Assembly: GCF_029714305.1 (NCBI RefSeq)
Contig: NZ_CP121647.1
Span: 7,956,501-8,020,500 of the forward strand
Direction of reading: 5' to 3'
DNA: 64,000 nt
Source of the DNA: Bradyrhizobium sp. CB3481
Lineage (GTDB): Bacteria; Pseudomonadota; Alphaproteobacteria; Rhizobiales; Xanthobacteraceae
Every line of letters starts with the position of its first letter. Within the stretch, counting starts at the first letter, position 1. A model generated the notes under the pieces. It did no database searches. It was not told the origin of the DNA and worked only from the letters and a program-made list of their open reading frames with translations. The position numbers and the translations under genes were made by a program. Positions 25,521 to 34,925 of this stretch are shown piece after piece.

Positions 25521-26927
25521 TCACGCCGTGAACTGGCGCATCCATGTCAGAAATACGGCGCAGGCGCTGATCGATAGCATGAACAGCGCTGAAGCGGCCA
25601 GCAAGGCGAGGCGCGCCGATCCAGCAGATTCCACGGCGAAGAACACCGCGCCGATCGCGGCCACGCCCGCCGCGTTGGCGATTTGCGCCGTGGTGCCGTA
25701 CATGCCGGAGCCCGCGCCGGCGCTTGCCGGCTTTACCGTCGAGAGCACGGCGCTGGAGAGCGGCGCCATCACGAGCCCCTGGCCATAGCCGAAGAGCGTC
25801 AGCACCAGCGAAAGCGATATTGCAGACGGCGTATCGATCCATTCGACGGCGGCCACCAGCGCAGCAAGGCCCGCAATCTGAACCGCGCAGCCCTCGATCA
25901 ATACCAGCGTGCCGCGATGTTTGGCGCGGATGCCACTATGCCGGGAAGCGATGACGAAGCTCAGCGCCAGCGGCACGAACACAAGGCCGGCCTGCAGTGG
26001 CGGGATATGCAGTCCCTTCTGCATATACATCGTCATGACGAGATAGAAGGATAGGTTGGCGAAGAAGAAAAAGAACACCGCCGCAAGCCCGCGCATGAAT
26101 GCCCGATCTGACAGCAGCGAAAGATCGATGAGCGGCATGCCGCCGCGCCGGGCAACCGCGCGCTCCAGGCGCAGGAAGCCGGCGATGATGGCGATACCGA
26201 TCGCCATGACCAGCCAGACCGACGGCGACCAGTGCAAATCTTGCCCAAATAGCAGCGGCCCGATCAGGCAGAGCAGGCCGAGAAACAGCACGATGGCGCC
26301 GGGAATATCCAGCCGCGTACCGGCGCGCCGAGGCGCCATCGGCATGATCTTCGAGGCCGCCGCGATAATGATCGCGCCAAACGGCACGTTGACGAAGAAC
26401 ACCGCGCGCCAGCCGAGCCCGGCGAGGTCGAGCGTCACCAGGAGGCCGCCGAGCAGGAAGCCGGCCGCGCCGGCAAGCCCGAGCACGATGCCGTAAATGG
26501 CGAAGGCGCGCGCCCGCGCGCCGTCTGCGAACAGCAAATGAATGGTGGCCAGCACCTGCGGCACCATCAACGCCGCAGTCGCGCCCTGGGCCAGCCTTGC
26601 GGCGATCAGTTCGGGGCCGGATTGCGCCAGCGCACACCACAGCGAGGTCACGGTGAAGCCGGCAACGCCTGATATGAACACGTTGCGCGTGCCGTAGATG
26701 TCGCCGAGCCGCCCGCCGGTGACGACGAGGGTCGCATAGGCAATCAGGTAGATCGCGATCACGGCTTCGATCTGCGCCGCGCTCGCCTTGAGCTCAGTCG
26801 CAATGGTCGGGATCGCGACGTTGACGATGAAGGCATCGACCCCGAACATGAACTGCGCCGCGACGACGGTCGCCAGCACGAACCAGCGGCGCGACGTGTC
26901 GACGGGATGCGAGACGATCTGATGCAT
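25521..26927 (-). CDS. MFS drug-efflux transporter, DHA2 (14-TM) type
   Basis: A 468-residue permease with about 14 hydrophobic helices. Motif A is present as GGRLGDIYGTRNVF after helix 2, and helix 5 carries the antiporter-type GIVLGLAGAAGFLLGGLL. The N-terminus RRWFVLATVVAAQFMFGVDA, followed by FIVNVAIPTIATEL, is typical of EmrB/QacA relatives. It probably exports hydrophobic compounds with proton antiport. No EmrA-type adaptor or TetR regulator gene is adjacent. It diverges from the flavin monooxygenase gene, with 274 bases between. Confidence 0.9.
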   Translation of the reverse strand: MHQIVSHPVDTSRRWFVLATVVAAQFMFGVDAFIVNVAIPTIATELKASAAQIEAVIAIYLIAYATLVVTGGRLGDIYGTRNVFISGVAGFTVTSLWCALAQSGPELIAARLAQGATAALMVPQVLATIHLLFADGARARAFAIYGIVLGLAGAAGFLLGGLLVTLDLAGLGWRAVFFVNVPFGAIIIAAASKIMPMAPRRAGTRLDIPGAIVLFLGLLCLIGPLLFGQDLHWSPSVWLVMAIGIAIIAGFLRLERAVARRGGMPLIDLSLLSDRAFMRGLAAVFFFFFANLSFYLVMTMYMQKGLHIPPLQAGLVFVPLALSFVIASRHSGIRAKHRGTLVLIEGCAVQIAGLAALVAAVEWIDTPSAISLSLVLTLFGYGQGLVMAPLSSAVLSTVKPASAGAGSGMYGTTAQIANAAGVAAIGAVFFAVESAGSARLALLAASALFMLSISACAVFLTWMRQFTA

Positions 26928-27201
26928 GAGATAAGAGCCTTGCGCGAAAATCCGGCCTGGATGATCTCAGCATTCGGTCATTTCTGCGATTACCCCGGAG
27001 GTAATCGAACCACCTTGCATCGATGGGCGCACCTTCATGGAGCGCTCAAAGGACGAAAATTCCGGACGACGGTAAGTCAGCCCATGCTGCGTGACAACCA
27101 TGCGCTGGTGGCGGAGTTCGAGCATTGCCTTGCCCTCTCCCACCCCGTACCTTGGCCGCCGAACAATTCCAAAACAACAATAAATCCGGAGAGAACCGCC
27201 C

Positions 27202-28443
27202 ATGGCACTCCTGAAGTTCGGAGCCTTTCTCGCCCCGCATCATCCGATCGGCGAGCATCCGCTGCTCCAGTTCCGCCGCGACCTCGATTTTGTCGAGCAG
27301 ATCGATACGCTCGGCTATGACGAGTTCTGGTGCGGCGAGCACCATTCCTCGGGCTGGGAGATGATCGCCTCGCCGGAAATGTTCCTCGCCGCCGCCGGCG
27401 AGCGCACCAAGCGCATCAAGCTCGGGACCGGCGTGATCTCGCTGCCCTATCACCATCCCTACAATGTCGCGCAGCGCATGGTGCAGCTCGACTGGATGAC
27501 CGGCGGCCGCGCCATTTTCGGCTCGGGCCCGGGCGCGCTCGCCTCCGACGCGCATACGCTCGGCATCGACCCGATGACGCAGCGCGACCGCCAGGACGAG
27601 GCGATCGCGATCATCCGCCGCCTGTTCAAGGGCGAGCGCGTCACCGCCAAGAGCGACTGGTTCACCATGCAGGACGCCGCGCTGCAGCTCCTCCCGCTGC
27701 AGGAAGACATGCCATTCGTGGTGGCCTCGCAGATCTCGCCCTCCGGCATGACCCTCGCCGGCAAATACGGCATCGGCATCATCTCGCTCGGCTCGATGTC
27801 GACGCAGGGGCTGATGGCGCTGCCGACGCAATGGGGCTTTGCCGAGGACGCGGCCAAGAAGGCCGGCACAACCGTGAGCCGCGACGACTGGCGCGTGCTG
27901 CTATCCTGGCACATCGCCGAGACGCGCGAACAGGCGCAGCGCGAGGCCGGTCCCGGCCTGATGCGCTGGCACAACGAATATAACGTCCGCACGCTGCAGC
28001 GGCCCGGCCTCGAGCCGTTCACCTCGGCGGAGGATGCGGTGGAGAAGACCGCGGGCGGTGAGAACGCGGCGTCCACCATCGGCACGCCGGACGATCTCGT
28101 CAAAACCATCAAGAACCTGATCAACGTTTCCGGCGGCGTCGGCGCCATCATCGGCTTCGTGCATGACTGGGCCAATCCGGAGAACACGCGCCGGAGCTGG
28201 GACATGGTCGCGCGCTACGTGATTCCGGAGATCAACGGCTACGTCACCAAGCTGCGCGAGTCGCAGAAATTCCTCATCGAGAACCGCGCCGTGTTCGAGC
28301 GGGCGGGTCAGGCCGTGATGGCCAAGATCATGGAGAACGAAAAGGCCGCCGCGGCGCTCGCCCATACCGGCCCGGGCCGCGTCGCGATCCCGACCATCAA
28401 CGCGCCGGATTTGCAGAAGGAAGCCGCCAAGCGCAAGGCGTAA
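27202..28443 (+). CDS. LLM class flavin-dependent monooxygenase (luciferase-like)
   Basis: A 413-residue TIM-barrel flavin enzyme. FWCGEHHSSGWEMIASPEMF, IKLGTGVISLPYHHPYNVAQ and LDWMTGGRAIFGSGPGAL are the flavin and active-site segments of bacterial luciferase-like proteins. The length and the C-terminal insertion resemble two-component FMNH2 monooxygenases; a separate flavin reductase would be needed and is not in the window. GGAG lies about ten bases before the ATG. The substrate is unknown. Confidence 0.9.
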   Translation: MALLKFGAFLAPHHPIGEHPLLQFRRDLDFVEQIDTLGYDEFWCGEHHSSGWEMIASPEMFLAAAGERTKRIKLGTGVISLPYHHPYNVAQRMVQLDWMTGGRAIFGSGPGALASDAHTLGIDPMTQRDRQDEAIAIIRRLFKGERVTAKSDWFTMQDAALQLLPLQEDMPFVVASQISPSGMTLAGKYGIGIISLGSMSTQGLMALPTQWGFAEDAAKKAGTTVSRDDWRVLLSWHIAETREQAQREAGPGLMRWHNEYNVRTLQRPGLEPFTSAEDAVEKTAGGENAASTIGTPDDLVKTIKNLINVSGGVGAIIGFVHDWANPENTRRSWDMVARYVIPEINGYVTKLRESQKFLIENRAVFERAGQAVMAKIMENEKAAAALAHTGPGRVAIPTINAPDLQKEAAKRKA

Positions 28444-28468
28444 GGGCTTTCGAGATCGCGATATCTCT

Positions 28469-28559
28469 CCCCGTCATTGCGAGGAGCGAAAGCGACGAAG
28501 CAATCCATGCCTCGGCTTGTGGGGCTATGGATTGCTTCGCTGCGCTCGCAATGACGGGG
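28469..28559. repeat. Palindromic repeat, family B, copy 1
   Basis: CCCCGTCATTGCGAGGAGCG at the left is mirrored by CGCTCGCAATGACGGGG at the right, and GAAGCAATCCAT by ATGGATTGCTTC inside. Copies are at 59764-59877 and 63470-63555. This one lies between convergent genes. Confidence 0.9.
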
Positions 28560-28596
28560 TAGGCAGTTCTGCCCCAGTGATGCACCAACAGCGCGT

Positions 28597-29421
28597 CTAC
28601 TTCCCGTAATATTCCTGCACGGTGTCCCAGGCGATATTCTGCAAAAACTTCACCGTCTGCGCATCGAGCCCCGCCAGATAGGCATTGCCGACCGGCGAGC
28701 GTCCGGTCAGCGCGGCAAACACCACGCAGGACCCCAGATAAGTGCCGGCAGCGCTCGGGTGGCGCTTGTCGGCCGCGTAGAGATTGATCTCGGGCTGCTT
28801 GTCGAGCGCTTTCGCAAAGGCAAGACCAGCCGGAATCACCAGCGCATTGTTTTCATTGCCGGCGATCGTATAGGCCTCGGCGAGCTGCGCTGTCATTTCC
28901 GGCTTATTGGCGTAGGCCCAGGACATGAAGAACACCGGCTTGGTGCCCTTGGCGCGCACGATGTCGCTGCTCTTCTTGGCGAATTCGGTGAACACCGACT
29001 TCAGGTTCGGATGGATCGGGCACTGGCTGCAATCCATCATGATGGCGACGTCGAACAATTTGTCGAGCTTGTTGAACACCACATTGTTGTTCTCGTCGAA
29101 GGAGTAGGAGCCGATCGCCTTGGGCCGGAAATAGCTTTCGACATCATGCCAATCGATGCCGGAGCCGCTGATCGTGACCGAGGTGGCGCGGTAGGCCTGC
29201 TTGTTGGCGGCGTCGGCGGCCCGCTGCATTGCCAGCACGTGGCTGTGCATGCTGTTGTTGTAATAGAAGAAGCTGTTGCCGATGAAGATTTCGGTCTTGG
29301 GAAAGTCCGGCCCGAGGCTCGTCACGAGCGGCTTGGTCTGCGCCTTTGCCACGCTTGCAACGGCCGCAATTCCGACCAGTGCGACAACGGCAATCGCAAG
29401 AACACGAAGCAATTTTGTCAT
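28597..29421 (-). CDS. Exported SGNH-hydrolase-like protein (DUF4886-type)
   Basis: A 274-residue protein with a signal peptide cut near Ala27 (VASVAKA, then QTKP). IFIGNSFFYYNNSM holds a candidate catalytic Ser50 in the block I position, and AADKRHPSAAGTYL near residue 220 has the D-x-x-H of SGNH hydrolases. FDVAIMMDCSQC may be a Cys-bearing block. I infer an esterase-type fold in the periplasm. GGGGGAG just upstream supports the ATG. It converges with the flavin monooxygenase and diverges from the P450. Confidence 0.75.
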   Translation of the reverse strand: MTKLLRVLAIAVVALVGIAAVASVAKAQTKPLVTSLGPDFPKTEIFIGNSFFYYNNSMHSHVLAMQRAADAANKQAYRATSVTISGSGIDWHDVESYFRPKAIGSYSFDENNNVVFNKLDKLFDVAIMMDCSQCPIHPNLKSVFTEFAKKSSDIVRAKGTKPVFFMSWAYANKPEMTAQLAEAYTIAGNENNALVIPAGLAFAKALDKQPEINLYAADKRHPSAAGTYLGSCVVFAALTGRSPVGNAYLAGLDAQTVKFLQNIAWDTVQEYYGK

Positions 29422-29651
29422 AAGCTCCCCCTAATATGCTTGATTTTGGGACACGATAGCACGCCTTCGGGCGGTATGTTGCGGAATTGAACCGGCCGCA
29501 GCGCACGCCGCCACGCGTTCGTGCTATAGGCTGACGGGAAACAAAATCTTACTTGCGGTGCAAGCGACGGCCGCGGCGCAATATCCGGGCCACGACAAAG
29601 CCACCGTACAATTGATAATATCGGCGAAATTACAAAACCGGAGCAATCGCC

Positions 29652-31028
29652 ATGTCGATGCAGAGTGTTGCGTCCCCCGCCAACATACCGGTGCCACCGA
29701 ACCCTAGGGCGTTGCGGCACATTCCCGGCAACGAGGGCTGGCCGTTCATCGGCAACACGCTGGCGGTGCTGGCCGACCCCAAGGGACAGATCGAGAAGTC
29801 GGCCGCCAAATACGGCCTGGTCTATCGCACCCATCTGTTCGGCGAGACCAGCGTGACGATGCTCGGGCCCGAGGCCAACGAGCTCGTGTTGTTCGACCAG
29901 GGGCGGCTGTTCTCCTCGACCCATGGCTGGGGGCCGATCCTCGGCCTGTTGTTTCCGCGCGGGCTGATGTTGCTGGATTTCGAGGAGCACCGCCTGCACC
30001 GCCGCGCTTTGTCGGTCGCGTTCAAGTCGGGACCGATGAAGTCCTACCTCGTCGGCCTCGACCGCGGCATTGCCGCGCGGGTCAAGCAGTGGAAGGCGCA
30101 ACCGGGTGAGATGCTGGTGTATCCGGCGATGAAGCAGCTCACGCTCGACCTGGCGGCGACGTCGTTCCTCGGCACCGACATCGGGCCCGAGGTCGACGAC
30201 ATCACCCGCGCCTTCGTTGACATGGTGGCCGCCGCCGTGGCGCCGATCCGGCGGCCGCTGCCGTTCACGCAGATGGGCCGCGGCGTTGCCGGCCGCAAGC
30301 GGATCGTCGCCTATTTCGCCGAGCAGATTCCGATCCGCCGCGCGCGCGGCGGCGGCGATGACCTGTTCTCGCAGCTCTGCCAGGCGACGCATGAAGACGG
30401 CGCACTGCTGTCGACCCAGGACATCATCGACCACATGAGTTTTCTGATGATGGCGGCGCATGACACGCTGACGTCGTCGCTGACCTCCTTTGTCGGCGAG
30501 CTGGCCGCTCATCCCGAATGGCAGCAGCAGTTGCGCGAGGAAGTCAAAGGCCTCGGCATCGAGGCCAACGATCCCTCCAGCGTCGATAATCTCGAAAAAA
30601 TGCCGCTGTCGGAAATGGCGTTCAAGGAAGCGCTGCGGCTGAAGCCGCCGGTACCCTCGATGCCGCGCCGCGCGGTGCGGGACTTTTCGTTCAGGGGATA
30701 CCACGTTCCCGCCGGCACGCTGGTCGGCGTCAACCCGCTGTTCACCCACCATATGCCCGAGATCTGGCCCGACCCTGACAAGTTCGATCCACTGCGCTTC
30801 ACCGACGAGGCGCAGCGCAACCGCCATCGCTTCGCCTGGGTGCCGTATGGCGGCGGCGCGCATATGTGCCTCGGCCTGCACTTCGCCTACATGCAGGCGA
30901 AATGCTTTGCGCGGCATTTCCTGCAGAACCTCAGTGTCTCGCTGGAGCCGGGCTACAAATCGGATTGGCAGATGTGGCCGATCCCGAAGCCGCGGGATGG
31001 GCTCAAGGTGACGATCAAGCAGGTATGA
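29652..31028 (+). CDS. Cytochrome P450
   Basis: A 458-residue soluble P450. The heme block PYGGGAHMCLG has the proximal Cys406; the K-helix ExxR is EALR (326-329); the I-helix oxygen site is AAHDT (268-272). The N-terminus (RHIPGNEGWPFIGNTLAVLA) has no membrane anchor. Its style resembles the CYP120/CYP26-like group that hydroxylates hydrophobic substrates such as retinoids, but the substrate is not decidable here. No ferredoxin or reductase gene is adjacent. GGAG lies nine bases before the ATG. Confidence 0.95.
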   Translation: MSMQSVASPANIPVPPNPRALRHIPGNEGWPFIGNTLAVLADPKGQIEKSAAKYGLVYRTHLFGETSVTMLGPEANELVLFDQGRLFSSTHGWGPILGLLFPRGLMLLDFEEHRLHRRALSVAFKSGPMKSYLVGLDRGIAARVKQWKAQPGEMLVYPAMKQLTLDLAATSFLGTDIGPEVDDITRAFVDMVAAAVAPIRRPLPFTQMGRGVAGRKRIVAYFAEQIPIRRARGGGDDLFSQLCQATHEDGALLSTQDIIDHMSFLMMAAHDTLTSSLTSFVGELAAHPEWQQQLREEVKGLGIEANDPSSVDNLEKMPLSEMAFKEALRLKPPVPSMPRRAVRDFSFRGYHVPAGTLVGVNPLFTHHMPEIWPDPDKFDPLRFTDEAQRNRHRFAWVPYGGGAHMCLGLHFAYMQAKCFARHFLQNLSVSLEPGYKSDWQMWPIPKPRDGLKVTIKQV

Positions 31029-31057
31029 TGCGCGGAAGGTGAGCAAAACGCAGATGC

Positions 31058-31137
31058 GTAGGATGGGTAGAGCGCAGCGAAACCCATCGCCACGAACACC
31101 GGCATTGATGGGTTTCGCTGCGCTCTACCCATCCTAC
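31058..31137. repeat. Long palindromic repeat, family A, copy 3
   Basis: Two perfectly complementary 31-base arms and an 18-base spacer, in opposite orientation to copy 2 as judged from the spacer. It lies between the convergent P450 and cupin genes and ends 13 bases from the cupin stop. Confidence 0.95.
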
Positions 31138-31150
31138 GGTTCTTACGCTT

Positions 31151-31645
31151 CTACTTCACCAGCGTCGTGAGCTGGGCACCCTCATCCGCCACGAACACGG
31201 CGATCAACTCCGCCGGCTCGGTGACGCTGGCATTGGCCGAGACCAGATGCGTCGAGCCGGGCGGCTCGAAGAACGACTGGCCGACGCCGAACGTCTCGAC
31301 CGGCCCGCCGGCCAATTGCGAACGAATTTCGCCCTTGGTGATATAGGCGGTGACGGAGCCGGCATGGCGGTGCGGCGGCGTAAATCCGCCGGGGCCGTAG
31401 AAGACGCGGACGATGCTGACGCGCTTGCCCGCCACGTTCGGCAATGCATGCGACGAGATCGGCTCAACCACATCCTGCGAGCCGGTGACGCTGTTGGCGC
31501 ACAAAGGCTCGATGATCGTCGAGACGGCATCGATGGTCGACGGCAGGGCCTTGCCGATCAGGAAGGCGCAGGCGAGGCCGGCAATGACGGCGAGGTGGAA
31601 CGGGCGGTCTTCTGATGCCGGCGACAGCCGGAACGTTGCGGACAT
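31151..31645 (-). CDS. Membrane-anchored cupin-domain protein
   Basis: A 164-residue protein with an N-terminal hydrophobic helix (LAVIAGLACAFLIGKAL, residues 18-34) and one cupin barrel. The metal ligands are in PPHRHAGSVTAYITKGEI (His92, His94, Glu106) and His133 in GSTHLV. The domain probably faces the periplasm. Isomerase, dioxygenase or sensor roles are all possible. GGGGGAG upstream supports the ATG. Confidence 0.85.
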   Translation of the reverse strand: MSATFRLSPASEDRPFHLAVIAGLACAFLIGKALPSTIDAVSTIIEPLCANSVTGSQDVVEPISSHALPNVAGKRVSIVRVFYGPGGFTPPHRHAGSVTAYITKGEIRSQLAGGPVETFGVGQSFFEPPGSTHLVSANASVTEPAELIAVFVADEGAQLTTLVK

Positions 31646-31845
31646 TTGCGTCTCCCCCTTGCGTTATCTGCTTGTCGTTACGAGGAGCAATATTCCCGCC
31701 CCTCGCCGGCATGGCAAGCGAGCTTGTTCCATCACAGCCCTCCGGCGCGGGCCGGGCGATGGCCCTTCGAAGGCTCAGAAATCCCCTATTTTCGCTATGA
31801 TCGGCCTTATTGTGGATTCGCTGATCACGTGGAGTGACAAGCCCG

Positions 31846-32808
31846 ATGAAGAAATTGATCGACGAATTCAGACGCGGCTGGCAGGGAATTGCCCAGCCCT
31901 CGCTGCTGTTCAGCACGGTGTTCGTGGCCGGCTGCCTCGCCGCGTCGACGCTCGCCCGCTGGGGCGTTGCCCAGATTCGGCCCGATGTCTTCTTCACGCC
32001 GTATTTCCCCGCCGTGTTCCTCGCTGCCGCGGTCGGCGGCGCCCGGGCTGGTATAGCGACCGCGATCGCGGGCGGCGTGCTCGGCGTCACCGTCAGCTTC
32101 AGCGACACCAACGTCGATACCGCGCGATTCGCGCTGCTCCTGATGTTCTGGGCGGTGTGCGGCTTCGCCATCTGGGGCGTCGAGCACTACCGGAGGATCG
32201 TCACGCAGCAGCGGGAGGACTCCAAGCGCCTGATCAAGGAAGAGGAATACCGCAAGCTTCTCGTTGAGGAATTGCAGCACCGGCTCAAGAACAAGACCTC
32301 GACGATCCACGCCGTGCTGCACCAGGTGCTGCAGGACCAGCCGCAGGTCTGGGGCAGGATCGACCACCGCCTCCGGGCATTGTCGGCGACCGACGATCTG
32401 ATCGCGCGGCTCGATGGCAGCGGCTGCGACATCAAGGACATGCTGCGTGCCGAACTCGGCCCCTATGGCCATGTCCGGTTCAACCTGAACGGCGACTCGC
32501 TGTTCCTGCCGGCCAAGCTGGCGGTCAGCCTGGCGCTGATCTTTCACGAGCTGGCGACCAACGCCGGCAAGTATGGCGCGTTTTCCTCGGCGCGCGGGCT
32601 GTTGCAGGTGTCGTGGACGACGTCGGAGGGACGCCTCAACGTCACCTGGGACGAGACCGAAGGTCCCGTGATCGAAAAGGTTGGCCCGAGCGGCTTCGGC
32701 ACAAAACTGCTGCAATCGGCGCTCCGCGCGTTCGACGGCAAGACCGAAATCAGCTTCCTGAAGTCAGGCGTACATTGCACGATGCAATGCCGGATTCCTG
32801 CGGCCTGA
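31846..32808 (+). CDS. HWE/HisKA_2-type sensor histidine kinase
   Basis: A 320-residue kinase whose N-terminus has about three hydrophobic helices in the DUF4118/KdpD-like pattern (PDVFFTPYFPAVFLAAAVGG). The H-box is LVEELQHRLKNKTSTIHAVL, with phospho-acceptor His145. The ATPase part (AVSLALIFHELATNAGKYGA, SGFGTKLL) is of the short HWE type. Such kinases often feed PhyR-type general-stress signalling. A GTG at 31834 is an alternative start. No cognate regulator lies next to it. Confidence 0.9.
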   Translation: MKKLIDEFRRGWQGIAQPSLLFSTVFVAGCLAASTLARWGVAQIRPDVFFTPYFPAVFLAAAVGGARAGIATAIAGGVLGVTVSFSDTNVDTARFALLLMFWAVCGFAIWGVEHYRRIVTQQREDSKRLIKEEEYRKLLVEELQHRLKNKTSTIHAVLHQVLQDQPQVWGRIDHRLRALSATDDLIARLDGSGCDIKDMLRAELGPYGHVRFNLNGDSLFLPAKLAVSLALIFHELATNAGKYGAFSSARGLLQVSWTTSEGRLNVTWDETEGPVIEKVGPSGFGTKLLQSALRAFDGKTEISFLKSGVHCTMQCRIPAA

Positions 32809-32951
32809 GGCGAGCTGGCGCTGTCGTCCGTTCCGTACGCAGACGCGACACCAGCGCTCCGCAATACATGAACGGAAGCTCACCTTGCAGCCGCTGTCTC
32901 TCGCATCACGTTGAGATTCTGTTAATGACGATCCCGCCAATAAGATCGTAA

Positions 32952-32989
32952 AACTCCGACTTTTACGGTTGTTGCGGTTTTTCGGAGTT
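32952..32989. promoter_or_regulatory. Inverted repeat upstream of a GGDEF-EAL gene
   Basis: AACTCCGA at 32952-32959 is matched by TCGGAGTT at 32982-32989, with a 22-base T/G-rich spacer. It lies 43 bases before the start at 33033. An operator or mRNA structure is possible; no regulator is known. Confidence 0.35.
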
Positions 32990-33032
32990 CCACTTAACCA
33001 ATGCTACAAGGGACTTTGCGAAGCTCGGGAGC

Positions 33033-34808
33033 ATGCATAGTCCCTACAAGAAAAACTTTCAGGCCGCGGCGACGCAGGCCAGCAATGAAAGCATATTTGA
33101 TTCCGAATTGAGCCTCCTGCGGGATGTCTTCAAGCTGCTTCCGGCCGGCGTGACCGTTCAGGACGAGAGCGGCGAGTTCGTGCTGATGAACGACGCCGGG
33201 GCAACCCTGTTGCAGCGGGCGACGACGGCGGGAACGTCTTCGCAATTGAGCGACCGCCGCGAAACCTGTCTCGAACTGCTTCGTGCCGGCCGCCCGGCCG
33301 TGCTTGAAGAGGCCATGGCCGGCGGTCCGACCAAGCAGGTATTTCTGACTTCGCACCGGCCCATCAGGGTCGCCGGGCGCAATCTCCTGATCTCGAGCTC
33401 GACCGATATCAGCGAGCAGAAGGCGTTCGAGGACCACCTGTTCCGCTCCGCCTATTACGACGAACTGACCGGCCTTCCGACGCGGCGCGTGATCGAGCAT
33501 CGCGTCGACAGCCTGCTGAAATACGACAACGGCCAAGGCCGCTTCGCGCTGGCCTTTCTCGACGTCGACAATTTCAAGCACATCAACGACTATTACGGGC
33601 ACACCGTCGGCGACGCGCTGCTGGCGGAGATCGCCAAGCGGCTGGGACTGGACTTGCGCGAATCCGACATCCTGTCGCGCATCAGCGGCGACGAATTCGT
33701 GCTGCTGCTCAACCCGGTCGAGAGCGTCGCCGAGGTCGAGGAGTTCATCCACTTCATCCTGCAGCGGCTGAAAGCGCCGTTCTTCATCGATCAGTCCGAA
33801 ATATTCGCCTCGACCTCCATCGGCGTGAGCCTCTATCCCGAGCATGGTCGCAGCTATGAGGTGCTGCGCCAGAACGCGGACATCGCGATGTACCGCGTCA
33901 AGAACGACAGCAAGGGCGACGCGGCATTCTTCGATTCCAGCATGGAGCGCGAGGCGCTGGCGCGCATGAAGATCGAGCAGTCGTTGCGGCTGGCGATCCT
34001 GGAAAAGCGCTTTTGCTGCGCCTTCCAGCCCAAAGTCGATATCCGGACCCAGGCGGTCATCGGCGTCGAGGCGCTGGTTCGCCTGCGCGACGACGAAGGG
34101 GTGATTCAGGCCCCTAGCACCTTCATCAATCTCGCCACCGAGCTCGGCCTGATCGACGAGCTGACGCACCTCGTGCTGGCGGAGATCGTCAAGTCGATCG
34201 ACCTGATTAATGAGACCTTCGGCACCGAGACCACGATCAGCATCAACGTTGCCGCCAAGCAGGCCGGCAACCCCGACTTCATGCGGCCGTTCGCCGAGGC
34301 GCTCGAGGCCACCGGCTTTCCGCAGCGCTTCATGATCGAGGTGACGGAAGACGCGTTCGTCACCAAGACCCACATCCAGGACGAGATCCTGCCGATTTTC
34401 CGCAGGCTCGGCGTCAAGATCTCGATCGACGATTTCGGCATCGGCTACTCGTCGCTGTCGGCGCTCGCCGACATCACCGCCGACGAGATCAAGATCGACC
34501 GCTCCTTCATCACCGACATCCATAAGCGCCCGCGCAGCCAGGGCATCCTGCGCGCGATCGAGTCTCTGAGCGAAGCGCTCGGCATGACCGTGATCGCCGA
34601 GGGGCTCGAAAGCTTCGAGGAGCTCGCCTATCTGCAGGCCGCGACCAAGATCCGCTATGCCCAGGGCTACTACTTCTCGAAGCCGATCTTCCTGGAAGAC
34701 CTCCGGCTGGCGTCTCCCCGCGCCAGCGAGGCACGCGGCAGCATCACCAGCCGTCCGGCGCCGGAGACGCGCGCCGCCTACGCGCGCGGCGGCAGCTACC
34801 GCCGCTAG
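33033..34808 (+). CDS. PAS-GGDEF-EAL cyclic-di-GMP signalling protein
   Basis: A 591-residue cytoplasmic protein: a PAS-like domain (about 28-130), a GGDEF domain (about 138-300) with SGDEF at 218-222, and an EAL domain (about 320-565) with VEALVRL. The catalytic-type segments TISINVAAKQAG, MIEVTED, SIDDFGIGYSSLSAL and IKIDRSFI are present, so phosphodiesterase activity is likely. The signature change Gly to Ser (SGDEF) is seen in active cyclases too, so cyclase activity cannot be judged. A basic, Ala/Arg-rich tail ends it. GGGAG precedes the ATG. Confidence 0.93.
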   Translation: MHSPYKKNFQAAATQASNESIFDSELSLLRDVFKLLPAGVTVQDESGEFVLMNDAGATLLQRATTAGTSSQLSDRRETCLELLRAGRPAVLEEAMAGGPTKQVFLTSHRPIRVAGRNLLISSSTDISEQKAFEDHLFRSAYYDELTGLPTRRVIEHRVDSLLKYDNGQGRFALAFLDVDNFKHINDYYGHTVGDALLAEIAKRLGLDLRESDILSRISGDEFVLLLNPVESVAEVEEFIHFILQRLKAPFFIDQSEIFASTSIGVSLYPEHGRSYEVLRQNADIAMYRVKNDSKGDAAFFDSSMEREALARMKIEQSLRLAILEKRFCCAFQPKVDIRTQAVIGVEALVRLRDDEGVIQAPSTFINLATELGLIDELTHLVLAEIVKSIDLINETFGTETTISINVAAKQAGNPDFMRPFAEALEATGFPQRFMIEVTEDAFVTKTHIQDEILPIFRRLGVKISIDDFGIGYSSLSALADITADEIKIDRSFITDIHKRPRSQGILRAIESLSEALGMTVIAEGLESFEELAYLQAATKIRYAQGYYFSKPIFLEDLRLASPRASEARGSITSRPAPETRAAYARGGSYRR

Positions 34809-34925
34809 AAAACAAGCCGCCCCGCCGTGCGGCGCCAAGACGCGCGGTTAAGCTTTAGGTAACCGGTTTTCCTAACGGCTTATGACATCTGCACATCGTA
34901 TGCATGTTCCCCAGGGAAAGGGAGA

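Noticed and set aside
29418..31046. 542-codon minus-strand frame opposite the P450
   Set aside because: A high-GC antisense shadow. The plus strand has all P450 motifs, and the minus frame is Arg/Gln/His-rich without domain signals.
32994..34838. 614-codon minus-strand frame opposite the PAS-GGDEF-EAL gene
   Set aside because: Antisense to an unmistakable GGDEF-EAL protein, with low-complexity composition.
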